A DNA stretch of 64,000 nucleotides, from positions 211,883 to 275,882 of the forward strand of contig DGQP01000015.1 in the NCBI GenBank assembly GCA_002400415.1. The letters run 5' to 3'. Below the pieces are notes generated by a model. The model was not told where the DNA came from. It searched no databases and saw only the letters and a program-made list of their open reading frames with translations. This DNA is from Chitinophagaceae bacterium UBA4411 (GTDB lineage: Bacteria > Bacteroidota > Bacteroidia > Chitinophagales > Chitinophagaceae). This document shows, one piece after another, positions 52,701 to 61,526 of this stretch (position 1 is its first letter; each line of letters begins with the position of its first letter). Made by a program: the position numbers and the translations under genes.

Positions 52701-54469
52701 CAACCGGATTTTTACCCGGCGGTGGATTTGGATTCCTTCCTTATGCTGGTTTAGGTGGTGCCACTGATTATTCAAAGTATAAACAAACCCAAACATTTAC
52801 CTATGGGAATGGGGGCAATCTTGAAGGTCTGAAAGATGAAGGAGGCAGGACCATTGCCAATATGTATGGCTATAATGATAAGTATATTGTTGCATCTTTG
52901 ATTAATGCTGAGCCAGTGATTGATAAATATGCTTATGCCAGTTTTGAGGATGCAGCCAGCGGATGGATCGGATGGACTTTGAATGTTGGTTTTGGCGGAG
53001 GGTCACCCACTTATAACTCTACTTCAGCTGTAACGGGCAGCAGGTCTGTTAATCTGACCAGCAGTATATCCTATATTTCATCTGTCGTTACAGGCAAGCC
53101 GCATGTTGTATCCTTCTGGGCAACAAACGGAACAACCCTGGTAAACGTAACAGGCGGAACCGCCACCCTCACCAAATCGGCCCCGACCATTAATGGGTTC
53201 ACTTATTATGAATATGAAATCAGCCAGGGAGCAAGTTCCGTTACGGTTACAGGTGGTAATGCCAGCGTTGATGAATTAAGGCTTTATCCTAAAACCGCAA
53301 GAATGCGGAGTACCACGTATGATCCATTGATTGGAAAGACATCTGAGTGTGATGAGAATAACCGGGTTGTCTATTATGAGTATGATAAACTGGGCAGGCT
53401 CCTTTTTGTGAAAGATGAGTACCGGAATATTGTTAAAATGTATGAGTATAATAATATTTCCTCTGGCAAGCAGAACGGTTGCCCGGGTACTTACAGCAAT
53501 AAATTAATTTCTGAAGTTTACACCAGGAATAATTGCGGAGCAGGTTATATCGGTGGTAATGTGACCTACACGGTTCCTGCAAATATGTTTACTTCTGCTA
53601 TAAGTCAGCAGGATGCTGATGCACAGGCCGAGGCCTACCTGCTTACTAACGGGCAGGCATATGCCAATAGCAATGGAAGTTGTATACTGCTCTATTATAA
53701 TACCCAGCAATCACAAAATTTCACCACAGAAAGCTGTGGCCCGGGCTATATTGGAGGTGTGGTAACCTACACTGTTCCTGCCGGAAGATATTCATCCACT
53801 GTCAGCCAGGCTGCTGCCAATCAAAAAGCACTGGATGAAATTGCCGCTAATGGGGATGCCTATGCCAACAGTTCCCCAACGGCAGTTTGTATTCCTGATG
53901 CCACACCTTTATGGATCTGGCAGGAAGGGGCTGCCTCGTATTGTGCTATTGTAAGCGGCGATCCTAACCCGCATTTATTTATCCAGGAGACAGATATTAA
54001 CCCAAGCAGTACAACTTACCTGCAAACAAGATGGTCCGATGCAGGGCAAAGTGATTTATGCCCTCCGGGATCAGGAGCCTATTACAATACCGTTCAAAGC
54101 GGCACTTTCACCCGTAATGACTGTCCTCCTGGTTATGTCGGCAGCCAGGTTACTTATACGGTTGCCCAGGGTACATACAGTTCCTTCGTCAGCCAGGCAC
54201 AAGCTAACCAGCTTGCGATTAATGATGTAAACAGTAATGGTCAGAATTACGCTAATACCAATGGCACTTGTACAGTAGGTTGTGATTCTTATTCATGTAA
54301 TGATGATCGGCATAAGTGTATTAATAATGTGTGTGAGGAGGGAATAAGAGTAAATATAGATACCTATTATAACGGCTATGAATGGGTTTGTTTGTATCAT
54401 TATGAGTTTAGCGATGGATCATGGTCCGATAATTATATGGACTATAACTCATACCCTTGTTATCCTTAA
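49733..54469 (+). CDS. Large exported RHS/SpvB-like protein with DUF5977 repeats
   Basis: The ATG at 49733 gives the signal peptide LFLGFFLLLFFSGKVCAQ; 49706 is an alternative. The 1578-residue product opens with an SpvB/TcB-like motif (ALSYTSGGGLKVNDIASSVG, then QGWSMVAGG, ~48-85). It contains YD-like strands with VYYEYDKLGRLLFVKDEYRN near 1208-1227, a hydrophobic stretch around 625-680, and three DUF5977 repeats near 1258-1318, 1321-1387 and 1450-1514, each with a GYxGxxVTYTV core. It ends in a Cys-rich tail of about 60 residues. It has no obvious toxin domain. It may form a scaffold or shell partner for the second RHS protein, 400 nt downstream. Confidence 0.82.
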   Translation: MSKKLFLGFFLLLFFSGKVCAQVNVQTGSATFSVPMFNWQDDKSRLNAVVALSYTSGGGLKVNDIASSVGQGWSMVAGGAIVRMQVGEPDDQYKRDGNGTESDLTRYPSGILYATKPAYGGCPTALTKYPIYGWKNQQYTQHNVIAEDKQLDYFSFQFNGKAGMFVLDPTNIGVAQSLGDTKMLITFQQDANLINSGFRTRISSFTIKDVDGLIYRFANQGVTKVLRGGYCDESLNYLQKQPKFNGDKVYHQSGFESAEIVNPFVISSWYLTEIEDALTHRKVLFNYITRTVDMIAGQDIMYNWEKNYTIISHKRSISYTPVISSIVYPDGHTATFNYGADRFDMPGDKILSSVDFTYQGRYLSKYLLNTSYFILNRYGNPVTAYQKKASRLCLRSVQKIGIDLKEDTPPYIFDYYIGSSTADDFVPPPFFYAKDIWGFYNGNNSIGYWSEAIALNSSITSLSNNQLRGLCFSRNGVSGVVLNPKTNFARNGLLKQVIYPTGGTLTYDYQQNTGILNSVSREVGGVHVSQTSSTDGGYSNNCANPLTTKYDYVMNGTGSASSLWGLEMPDNSNFTSSHYQPEYRYYKWSLSNCGIFGCCAWKFQYPGILSMQQAINLNGFQKFMESAGPVLGIVSIVSNIMDVVNLCVAATPWNIVAVVIDVVGGLVTLALTCIGNQARDSDYTVYYNSDLNGVAPLPAQFKRVEIVENPGTIGKTVQEFTSSDDYAVWEPTNPNLTAKQRFAPWAYGLPKKTTVYNAAGNIVKQTENVYNFSYAKNILNYCSSHPGLNCNPSGLPTTLVSCKCEVVNSSSQRNTTWSDPAQYNDPNNYQTSSNGSMKVEFYPMYTGRVELTDSYERIYSSTDPQQFTQVPTRYTYNLDNYEVKSVTTIQSNGDKISKYNLYSSDFTGGVIDQLKTNNMVSVPVATGTLLIPTNSFAYNFTIDNNTYYFTWPYTDAWFALNETATEFSTLPSGDIKPYRIIEQRFDKPQPTGFLPGGGFGFLPYAGLGGATDYSKYKQTQTFTYGNGGNLEGLKDEGGRTIANMYGYNDKYIVASLINAEPVIDKYAYASFEDAASGWIGWTLNVGFGGGSPTYNSTSAVTGSRSVNLTSSISYISSVVTGKPHVVSFWATNGTTLVNVTGGTATLTKSAPTINGFTYYEYEISQGASSVTVTGGNASVDELRLYPKTARMRSTTYDPLIGKTSECDENNRVVYYEYDKLGRLLFVKDEYRNIVKMYEYNNISSGKQNGCPGTYSNKLISEVYTRNNCGAGYIGGNVTYTVPANMFTSAISQQDADAQAEAYLLTNGQAYANSNGSCILLYYNTQQSQNFTTESCGPGYIGGVVTYTVPAGRYSSTVSQAAANQKALDEIAANGDAYANSSPTAVCIPDATPLWIWQEGAASYCAIVSGDPNPHLFIQETDINPSSTTYLQTRWSDAGQSDLCPPGSGAYYNTVQSGTFTRNDCPPGYVGSQVTYTVAQGTYSSFVSQAQANQLAINDVNSNGQNYANTNGTCTVGCDSYSCNDDRHKCINNVCEEGIRVNIDTYYNGYEWVCLYHYEFSDGSWSDNYMDYNSYPCYP
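53503..54273 (+). repeat. Three DUF5977-type protein repeats
   Basis: Within the large RHS-like gene, blocks at about 53503-53685, 53693-53893 and 54080-54273 encode similar 60-65-residue units (FTxxxCxxGYxGxxVTYTVPxGxYSSxVSQ pattern in part, ending NGxxYAN). A 60-residue non-repeat insert separates the second and third. Confidence 0.75.
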
Positions 54470-54501
54470 TAAGTATTATCTATTAATCTAAACGATGTGA
54501 A

Positions 54502-54849
54502 ATGAAATCCAAAATAATAATAGTAAGTTTTGTATGGCTCTTTGGATCTGGTGTGCACCTGTTTGCCCAATCAGCCAATCCCGGAACTCAAGTCGCTAAT
54601 AACATTGCGAATAAGATGAAGGATACGCTTGGCCTGACCATCCCGCAGCGTAACCAGATTTTTGCCACCAATATGTATATCCACAATAAGAAGATGATCA
54701 TCCGGCAACAGGTGACTAACCCTGATTCATTACAGCAACGTATTCAGCGGGAAGAGCGAAAGAGGGATTCTATGTACCAGCGGATCTTACCCGAAGCAAA
54801 ATTTCAGCTCTACCTGCAAAAAAAGAGAAATCTGATAACTGCCAACTGA
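54502..54849 (+). CDS. Small exported helical protein of the RHS cassette
   Basis: The 115 residues have a signal peptide (IIIVSFVWLFGSGVHLFAQ) and a helical body with LGLTIPQRNQIFATNMYIHN, a Gln/Arg-rich helix (SLQQRIQREERKRDSMYQR) and KFQLYLQKKR. The LTxxQ-like beginning recalls Spy/CpxP periplasmic chaperone-type proteins. It lies between the two RHS genes (32 and 19 nt gaps), so it may assist their folding or export. That role is inference. Confidence 0.72.
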   Translation: MKSKIIIVSFVWLFGSGVHLFAQSANPGTQVANNIANKMKDTLGLTIPQRNQIFATNMYIHNKKMIIRQQVTNPDSLQQRIQREERKRDSMYQRILPEAKFQLYLQKKRNLITAN

Positions 54850-54868
54850 CATCTATAAAAGCAAACGA

Positions 54869-57800
54869 ATGAGAAATATATTCTTCAAAATATCATCACT
54901 TGTTTTGATTTTCTTTTTGGGATTCTCCGGTGTTGCAACAGCGCAAACCATCAATCCCAATCATAAAGTTGGAACTGTTACCGGTAAGTACCATTTCTCC
55001 TATAGTCAAACACCTGATCAACTGGTAGAATTATCCCCTGCTTTTATACCGAATACAGGTGTAAGTTATCAATGGGAGCAAAGCAGCCTGCCGCTAAGTG
55101 GCTTTGTAAATATTAACGGGGCCACACAAAGCAGTTATACTTTCGGAGCCCCACTGACTAACACAACGTATTACCGGAGGAAAACACTCACTGTTCAGAG
55201 GGGTAATGAAACTTATTCTAATGTTATAAAGATATCAGTGGTTTCAGCCACCTGGGAGGATATCAATTATATCCGTGAGCATACAGTACTTGTTACCGGC
55301 GTCAGCACCTGGACTGTGGTGGACCAATTACCTATCGGGCAAAAATTGCAAAGCACAACGTATATGGACGGCATCGGCCGTTCGGTTCAAACGGTGAGCC
55401 GGGAAACAGCCACACCAGCCAATCCTAATAATCTGTGGGGCGATATGGTGCAGTTTGCCCAGTATGATATTTACGGCAGGCAGCCCACACAATACCTGCC
55501 CTATACCACGACCAGCCAATCCGGTAAATTTAAAACAGCCCCGCTAACGGAACAGCCGCAGTATTATACCAATAATTATAACGAGTCTTCAGCATTTTCT
55601 TCTATAACATATGATAACAGTCCATTAAACAGGCTGAAAAATGTAAAACAGCCGGGGATAGCCTGGGCAGCATCAGCGGGTACTTCTGCGGAGTACGAAC
55701 TAAATACCGCCGCTGATAATGTTCAGATGTTTAGCCTCACATATGTGCAGGGAAGCCTCCCTGTGCATAAAGGTGTTTATCCTGCCAACAGTTTATTCAA
55801 ACAGGTGAGCATTGATGAGAACGGTAAGAAAGTAATCCAGTTCATCGATAAGGCAGGCAGAACCATCCTTAAGAAAGTGCAGCTTGATGATAACCCTGCC
55901 GGTGTGCACAGCGGATGGATTTGTACCTATAGTGTGTATGATGACTTTGGGTTGCTCCGCTACCAGGTACAACCCGAAGGCGTTAAGTTTATGGATGTTA
56001 ATACTGACTGGACCTTTGGCGGAACCAATGGAACTACCTTGCTTAATGAACAGTGCTTCTTATACCATTACGATGATAAAGGGCGGATCACCTGGAAAAA
56101 AGCCCCCGGCGCACAGCCCCTGCAAATGATCTATGATAAGCGGGACCGGGTGGTGTTTATGCAGGATGGAAACCAGGCTGCGCTGAGCACCCCGCAATGG
56201 ACATCCAATATATATGATGACCTGGACCGTTCCGTTGCTGCTGCATTGTACAATACCAGCAAATCAGTGGCCACTTTGCAAAATGACATCAATAATGCAG
56301 CGGCAACTGCTTCCCAGACTATCACAAACCCCGGAACAAGTACTGTTACGTTAAGCACTTCTTATAATCCTTTAACCACTGCTGAACTGAACAACAGTTC
56401 AGTTACTACGGTACTGAAATATATATTTTATGATAACTATTCCTATAATGGAGTAAAAGCCTTTAATACCAACTATACTAATCTCTCTGCATACAGTACG
56501 GCAGATCCCAATGTTATCCCGATTGCCTGGTCGAAAAGAACCACCAGTATGCCTACAGGTGCCATGACAAGAGTGCTGGGCACCACCACTTTCCTGGCTG
56601 CTACTGTTTATTATGACGAGAAGGGCCATACAATACAGGCCCTGCAGGATAACATTAAAACAGGTGTGGACATTACCACTCTGCAATATCATTTTGATGG
56701 CCGCTTATTAAGCTCCTGTACAGATCATACTGTCCCCAATACAGGTTATACCAATTATAAGATACTCACCAAAAACCTCTTTGATAAGCTGGGAAGGGTT
56801 ACGTCTATTCAAAAGCAGTTTGGTGCCAATGCTTTCAAAACCATTTCCACCTATGAGTATGATGATGCAGGCCGTCTGAAGAAAAAGCAATTGGATCCCG
56901 GTTATACCGCCGGCGGGAACACCGAACTGGAATCGCTGAATTACAGCTATAATATCCATAACCAGGTCACCGGGATCAACAAGGATTATGCGCTCAAAAC
57001 ACCGGCCACTTATAATAAATGGGGGCATTTCTTTGGTCTCTACCTGGGTTTTGACAACCGGGATAATGTGTTTAGTGCCGCCAATTTAATGGGGCAGGTA
57101 ACCGGCCTGTTATGGAGTACCCAGGGCGATGATGCGCAACGGAAATATGATTATACCTATGATAATGCCGGCCGCTTAGTCAATTCTGCATTCAAAGAAA
57201 AGCAACATACCGGTGATGCCTGGAGCAACAGCCAGATGGATTTTACCGTCAGCGGTACCAGCGGAAAAATTACTTACGATCTCAATGGCAACCTGCTGAA
57301 CATGCTCCAGAAAGGAGTGGTGCCGGGTACTGCCAGCCCGGTTACGATTGATAATCTCAGTTATACGTATGCAACGCTCAGTAACAAACTGCAAACAGTA
57401 ACCGACCTGATGACTAATACCACCGTGAATGGTAAGTTCGGGGATTTTAAAGACGGCACTAATGGCAGCCTGATCGCTGATTATGTTTACGATGCCAACG
57501 GAAATGTGGTGATTGACCTGAACAAAAATGCAAAAGACCTGGCAGGAGTTGCGGGGGCGAATGGTATTAAGTATAATTTCTTAGACAAACCTGAACAGAT
57601 CCGCATTGCAGGGAAAGGAGTTATCCAGATCGTTTATTCCGCCGACGGGCAGAAGTTGCAACGAAAATTTACGTCGGAAACGGAAAACGTGGTTAAAACA
57701 ACCACTTACATTAACCAGTTTACTTATGAGGAATCTGCTACTACTACAGGAACTGTTATCTCCCCTTTAGGGGTTGTGAGTATCAACTTTGAGGAAGGCC

Positions 57801-59770
57801 GCATCAGGGTAGTGGACCCTGTGGCACAGGGTAACGGGCTGGATGCATTAATTGCAGATGGCAATATTGATCTGCCCAATAGCAAGAGAGGTGCCTATGA
57901 TTATTATATCATGGACTACCAGCAGAATGTGCGGATGATCCTGACGGAAGAAACACATGTGGCCAGTAATACCGGCACGATGGAAACAGCCAGGGCGGCT
58001 CTCGAAGAAAGCATCTTCGGGCAAACGGGGAGTAATAACGAAGTCCTGGTAACAAGAAGCCCCTCACCCTCTGCCTGGCAAAACGGGAATATTGGGGCCT
58101 ATGTTAGTAAACTGGGTACCAATGCGGGGCATAATACCGGACCCAATACCCTGCAACGGGTAATGGCAGGGGATAAGCTCACGGCCTCTGTATTATACTA
58201 TCACCAGGCTGTCTCAGGTGGTAATAACAGCAATTTTGTTTCCACCGTACTGGGAAGCCTCGGCCAGGCATTGAACGGGCCGGGGGCATCCGCCAATCAC
58301 CTGATCGGTGAAAATGCAGGTGCCATCACCACCCAGCTCAGTGGCGTACCCGGTTTTGCCAATGCCGTGCAACCCGGAGGCAGTAATCCCGCCGGTGATG
58401 CACCCCAGGCATTCCTGACCATTCTCTTCTTTGATGAACGGTTCAATTTTATACCGGCAGCCGATGGCGGTGTGGCGCAGTTACAGGTGGCGGCTTCTGT
58501 TGGCAGTGGAGGCAGCTCGCTGACGCTTGATAATATTAAAGCGCCCAAGAATGGGTATGCGTATGTGTATCTCAGCAACCAGAGTAATAATGATGTGTTC
58601 TTTGACAACCTGCAGGTGGGCAAAACAGCCGGGAATATCATTGAAGAAAACCACTATTATTCGTATGGGTTAAAGATCACCGCCATCAGCAGTAAGAAAC
58701 TGGGGGTTAGTTACGAGGGGCTGTTAAAGAATAATTACCTGTTTCAGGGTGGTTTTAATGAATTTGATGATGATATAAACTGGAATGATTTTACTCTTAG
58801 AAATTATGATCCCCAGATTGGGCGCTGGGTGCAGCAGGACCCCTACCAGGAATATTCTTCCCCGTATGTGGGTATGGGCAATGATCCTATAAATAACATT
58901 GATCCGGATGGTGGAAAAACACTTCCTTTTATAGGAGGAGGATTATCTACTACCGAGGCTACCGCAAAGACTATTGGAGAGGTTGTGATAAGAAGTACAT
59001 CGCATTTATCCCGAGGTGTTAATACAACCGTAACATTATCGAAAACCATATCTATGGCTTTTAAGGCAATGCAGTATTCAATAACTGTTGCAAATATCAT
59101 TAATACTTCTATAAATACCAGGCAGGCTGGAGATGAACCAGGTCCGGTTTATGGGAAAGGATTTTGGTATAATTACGCCAAAGGAGTCAAAGACGGAGGG
59201 CAAGATACTTGGAGTTCTATTAGGAGTCTTGGCACTCTTGATGGATGGTTTAATTTACTTCACGGTCTTAATAATATTAATCCGATGGGAGTATCTACAC
59301 CTCAACGTATGATCTTTTATGATCAAATGGGAGACGCATTAATTGAAAAGATTAAGAAAATTCCCAATATTACACTTGAAGATGTCGGATATGGGTTAGG
59401 ATACGGTAGTGAGAAAGTACTTGAGATAATTATTTTAAGAAAAGCAGGACAGTTAGCAACTAAAATAAATGCTGGCACAACAGGATTTAAGGTCGAAGGC
59501 CAATTGGCTACAATATTTGCAGATAGAAGGTTATTTTTGAACTGGATTAAAGGAAATCTTAGTTTATCAAGAATTGGTAATCCCTTAAACCTTACTGAGG
59601 CGCAACAGATAATAAATAATGCAAAAGGGCTTGGATTACCCATTGAAAGTAATTTAAAAGGATTACAAGGGTTAGAACAGAGTGGTCAATGGAAAGGTAT
59701 CCCACATTTTAAGGTTGGAAATGTACATATCCCAATTCAAAAGGGACTAGATGGTAAATTAAAATTCTAA
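54869..59770 (+). CDS. DUF6443/RHS polymorphic toxin-like protein
   Basis: The 1633-residue product has a signal peptide (LVLIFFLGFSGVATAQ), an Ig-like N-terminal part (~30-125), a DUF6443 domain (~132-270, with TTYMDGIGRSVQTVSRE), a long YD-repeat region (YEYDDAGRLKKKQLDP, YTYDNAGRLVNSAF) and the RHS core end (RNYDPQIGRWVQQDPYQEY, NIDPDGGK at about 1344-1351). The last ~285 residues are a variable tip: a hydrophobic and helical pre-toxin segment (~1355-1530) and a C-terminal domain (~1540-1633) with a GIPHFKVGNVHIPI motif. The tip is A+T-rich: one 60-nt sample has about 33% GC against about 48% in the core. The toxic activity is not identified; a nuclease is possible. Confidence 0.87.
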   Translation: MRNIFFKISSLVLIFFLGFSGVATAQTINPNHKVGTVTGKYHFSYSQTPDQLVELSPAFIPNTGVSYQWEQSSLPLSGFVNINGATQSSYTFGAPLTNTTYYRRKTLTVQRGNETYSNVIKISVVSATWEDINYIREHTVLVTGVSTWTVVDQLPIGQKLQSTTYMDGIGRSVQTVSRETATPANPNNLWGDMVQFAQYDIYGRQPTQYLPYTTTSQSGKFKTAPLTEQPQYYTNNYNESSAFSSITYDNSPLNRLKNVKQPGIAWAASAGTSAEYELNTAADNVQMFSLTYVQGSLPVHKGVYPANSLFKQVSIDENGKKVIQFIDKAGRTILKKVQLDDNPAGVHSGWICTYSVYDDFGLLRYQVQPEGVKFMDVNTDWTFGGTNGTTLLNEQCFLYHYDDKGRITWKKAPGAQPLQMIYDKRDRVVFMQDGNQAALSTPQWTSNIYDDLDRSVAAALYNTSKSVATLQNDINNAAATASQTITNPGTSTVTLSTSYNPLTTAELNNSSVTTVLKYIFYDNYSYNGVKAFNTNYTNLSAYSTADPNVIPIAWSKRTTSMPTGAMTRVLGTTTFLAATVYYDEKGHTIQALQDNIKTGVDITTLQYHFDGRLLSSCTDHTVPNTGYTNYKILTKNLFDKLGRVTSIQKQFGANAFKTISTYEYDDAGRLKKKQLDPGYTAGGNTELESLNYSYNIHNQVTGINKDYALKTPATYNKWGHFFGLYLGFDNRDNVFSAANLMGQVTGLLWSTQGDDAQRKYDYTYDNAGRLVNSAFKEKQHTGDAWSNSQMDFTVSGTSGKITYDLNGNLLNMLQKGVVPGTASPVTIDNLSYTYATLSNKLQTVTDLMTNTTVNGKFGDFKDGTNGSLIADYVYDANGNVVIDLNKNAKDLAGVAGANGIKYNFLDKPEQIRIAGKGVIQIVYSADGQKLQRKFTSETENVVKTTTYINQFTYEESATTTGTVISPLGVVSINFEEGRIRVVDPVAQGNGLDALIADGNIDLPNSKRGAYDYYIMDYQQNVRMILTEETHVASNTGTMETARAALEESIFGQTGSNNEVLVTRSPSPSAWQNGNIGAYVSKLGTNAGHNTGPNTLQRVMAGDKLTASVLYYHQAVSGGNNSNFVSTVLGSLGQALNGPGASANHLIGENAGAITTQLSGVPGFANAVQPGGSNPAGDAPQAFLTILFFDERFNFIPAADGGVAQLQVAASVGSGGSSLTLDNIKAPKNGYAYVYLSNQSNNDVFFDNLQVGKTAGNIIEENHYYSYGLKITAISSKKLGVSYEGLLKNNYLFQGGFNEFDDDINWNDFTLRNYDPQIGRWVQQDPYQEYSSPYVGMGNDPINNIDPDGGKTLPFIGGGLSTTEATAKTIGEVVIRSTSHLSRGVNTTVTLSKTISMAFKAMQYSITVANIINTSINTRQAGDEPGPVYGKGFWYNYAKGVKDGGQDTWSSIRSLGTLDGWFNLLHGLNNINPMGVSTPQRMIFYDQMGDALIEKIKKIPNITLEDVGYGLGYGSEKVLEIIILRKAGQLATKINAGTTGFKVEGQLATIFADRRLFLNWIKGNLSLSRIGNPLNLTEAQQIINNAKGLGLPIESNLKGLQGLEQSGQWKGIPHFKVGNVHIPIQKGLDGKLKF

Positions 59771-59773
59771 AAA

Positions 59774-60040
59774 ATGAAAATTAAAGCTACCGCAAATATC
59801 GATGGCCAAATTATAATCTGTTTAGGTGATATTCAGATTAATTGGATTAAAGAACCTCAAGCATATATAACATGGAGGCTGTTTAACGGCAAGACATTGG
59901 TTGCTTCGAAATCTGAGAATTTTCATTATAGAGAAAATGTTGAAGAGGCTGATTTAGTACAAAAGGTCATAAAGAAGATAGAAAAATATAGGATAAATAG
60001 AAATAAAGTATTTTCGAATGTTGAGTTGATTACGAGATGA
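59774..60040 (+). CDS. Candidate immunity protein for the RHS tip
   Basis: This 88-residue gene starts 3 nt after the RHS toxin stop, the usual place of an immunity gene. It has no signal peptide, so it would act in the cytoplasm. The sequence reads as a short beta sheet (TANIDGQIIICLGDIQINW) followed by a basic C-terminal helix (LVQKVIKKIEKYRINRNK). Composition is low in G+C, like the tip. No family is recognised. Confidence 0.72.
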   Translation: MKIKATANIDGQIIICLGDIQINWIKEPQAYITWRLFNGKTLVASKSENFHYRENVEEADLVQKVIKKIEKYRINRNKVFSNVELITR

Positions 60041-60109
60041 AACCCCAGATTGTTACTAGCCTTGCATTTTTAAATATTTTGAAGGGAGGTTGGCATACGA
60101 TCTTTCTAA

Positions 60110-60259
60110 AGAATATCCTTCATTGGCGAAGAGTTTAATTTTATTGCTGATCCCCGTGGTTGGGTAAAATTGCAGGGAGGCAGCCTCTGGACCAGCGTGG
60201 GCCGATTGTCTTCCTTGGATAATATCAAAGTACCAAAGGAAGGTTATGGATTAATTTAA
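60110..60259 (+). pseudogene. Broken fragment of an RHS C-terminal region
   Basis: The frame from 60110 reads RISFIGEEFNFIADPRG and ends SLDNIKVPKEGYGLI before a stop. It aligns with ILFFDERFNFIPAADG and TLDNIKAPKNGYAYV in the RHS gene upstream (about 58420-58575), with matching order and spacing. It has no start, no core end and no toxin, so it is a remnant of a second RHS gene or displaced module. Confidence 0.7.
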
Positions 60260-60273
60260 GTAGATTATAATAT

Positions 60274-61233
60274 ATGAAGATTTGCTTTGTTATAGTTATT
60301 GTGTTTACTGTAATTGGATGCCAGTTGGGTAAAGATGCGAATAATGAGACGCAGTCGGGTGATTTATCGAATCAATACAAACTGGAGCTAAACCCATCAA
60401 TCGGGTCATCCTATTTATTTGAAATTAGTACCGAAAACAATTCAGAATTAGAAATAGATGGTAAAACAGTCAATAATAAAAGTGAAACCGGGGCAGATAT
60501 TCAGTATGTAATTAATAAAGATAGTTTAGGCAACTATTTGTTTGGTATCAGTTATAATAATATCAAATTATATACAAAGAATGGTGACAAGGAAACTGAG
60601 GCTATTTCCAGTAATGGCACTATTCCCGTCTCTTCATTGGATAAAATGCTTAGTATCTTAAGAGAATCAGCCATTACTGCAACGGTTACTAAAACAGGCC
60701 AGGTGGTTAGCATGAACGGGTATGATGAAATGGGGGAGAAAATTTTAGCCAGTTTTTCGCCCGATGATATCAATGGCAAAGCTATTGCCCAACAGCAATG
60801 GGAGCAACTGATTGGTAAGGGCCTGGTCAAAAAGAATCTTGATCAGCTATTCAAGATTTTTCCGGATTCTGCAGTTCATCTTGGCGATAAATGGAAACTG
60901 ATGTCCAAAGAGGCGGGAGAGTTTGACCTTACCATTACAAGCTACAATACACTCAAAGCTATTAATGATAATGTAGCCCTGATCAGCTCCGAGGGGAAAA
61001 TTAAAAGTGATAAATCTGTCAGCAGCCAGGTCGGGCATACAGCAGTATCTGCTGATCTTACCGGCACCCAGGAAGCAGAATTTCAAATGGAACGGCAAAC
61101 GGGTATGCTGATAGGCTGTACCATCCGGGCTACCATTGAAGGTACAGTACAATTAATGGGTTTAGAAGTGCCCGTAAAGATTAAGAGCCTGGTGAAGGTG
61201 AAAGGTAAAAAGCTCGAAGGGAGTGAAAAATAG
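60274..61233 (+). CDS. DUF6263-like lipoprotein
   Basis: The 319-residue product begins MKICFVIVIVFTVIGC, a lipobox at C16. The body resembles the DUF6263 protein at 26524-27402: an early SIGSSYLFEISTENNSELEI, a central LRESAITATVTKTGQVVSM, FPDSAVHLGDKWK, and a late ERQTGMLIGCTIRATIEG. Function is unknown. It lies 14 nt after the RHS remnant and may be a neighbour rather than a member of the toxin cassette. Confidence 0.75.
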   Translation: MKICFVIVIVFTVIGCQLGKDANNETQSGDLSNQYKLELNPSIGSSYLFEISTENNSELEIDGKTVNNKSETGADIQYVINKDSLGNYLFGISYNNIKLYTKNGDKETEAISSNGTIPVSSLDKMLSILRESAITATVTKTGQVVSMNGYDEMGEKILASFSPDDINGKAIAQQQWEQLIGKGLVKKNLDQLFKIFPDSAVHLGDKWKLMSKEAGEFDLTITSYNTLKAINDNVALISSEGKIKSDKSVSSQVGHTAVSADLTGTQEAEFQMERQTGMLIGCTIRATIEGTVQLMGLEVPVKIKSLVKVKGKKLEGSEK

Positions 61234-61526
61234 GCTTTTGTTTTCTGAAAATGAATGACTCTATGTTTAACTCAATTCAGCTTCAAGGCTTTAAATAAAT
61301 TTTCTTGATATTTTTTCCCCAGTAGTCCCGTGTCTTCCATCTCACTCAGAAAAAATAAAAAATTACAGGATTATTGTGGTTAGACTGTGTCTAACATCGC
61401 CTTTGTAAAAAAGACGTCCAAATTGCTTCATCGTTTGTTTGGAAGAGTAAGTGAGTCTAAAGCTGTTGCATGAGGCAAGGCGTGAGACCAGGCTGCTGAA
61501 AGTGTAAAAGAATATTCCGGTAATAA

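Noticed and set aside
57755..57780. CCCCTTTAGGGG inside the RHS gene as a copy of the intergenic element at 11543
   Set aside because: It is in frame within coding sequence, shorter, and not followed by the extra G tract; probably chance.
60037..60138. 33-codon frame starting in an ATGA overlap with the immunity gene stop
   Set aside because: It is short and runs into the RHS remnant in another frame; nothing supports translation.
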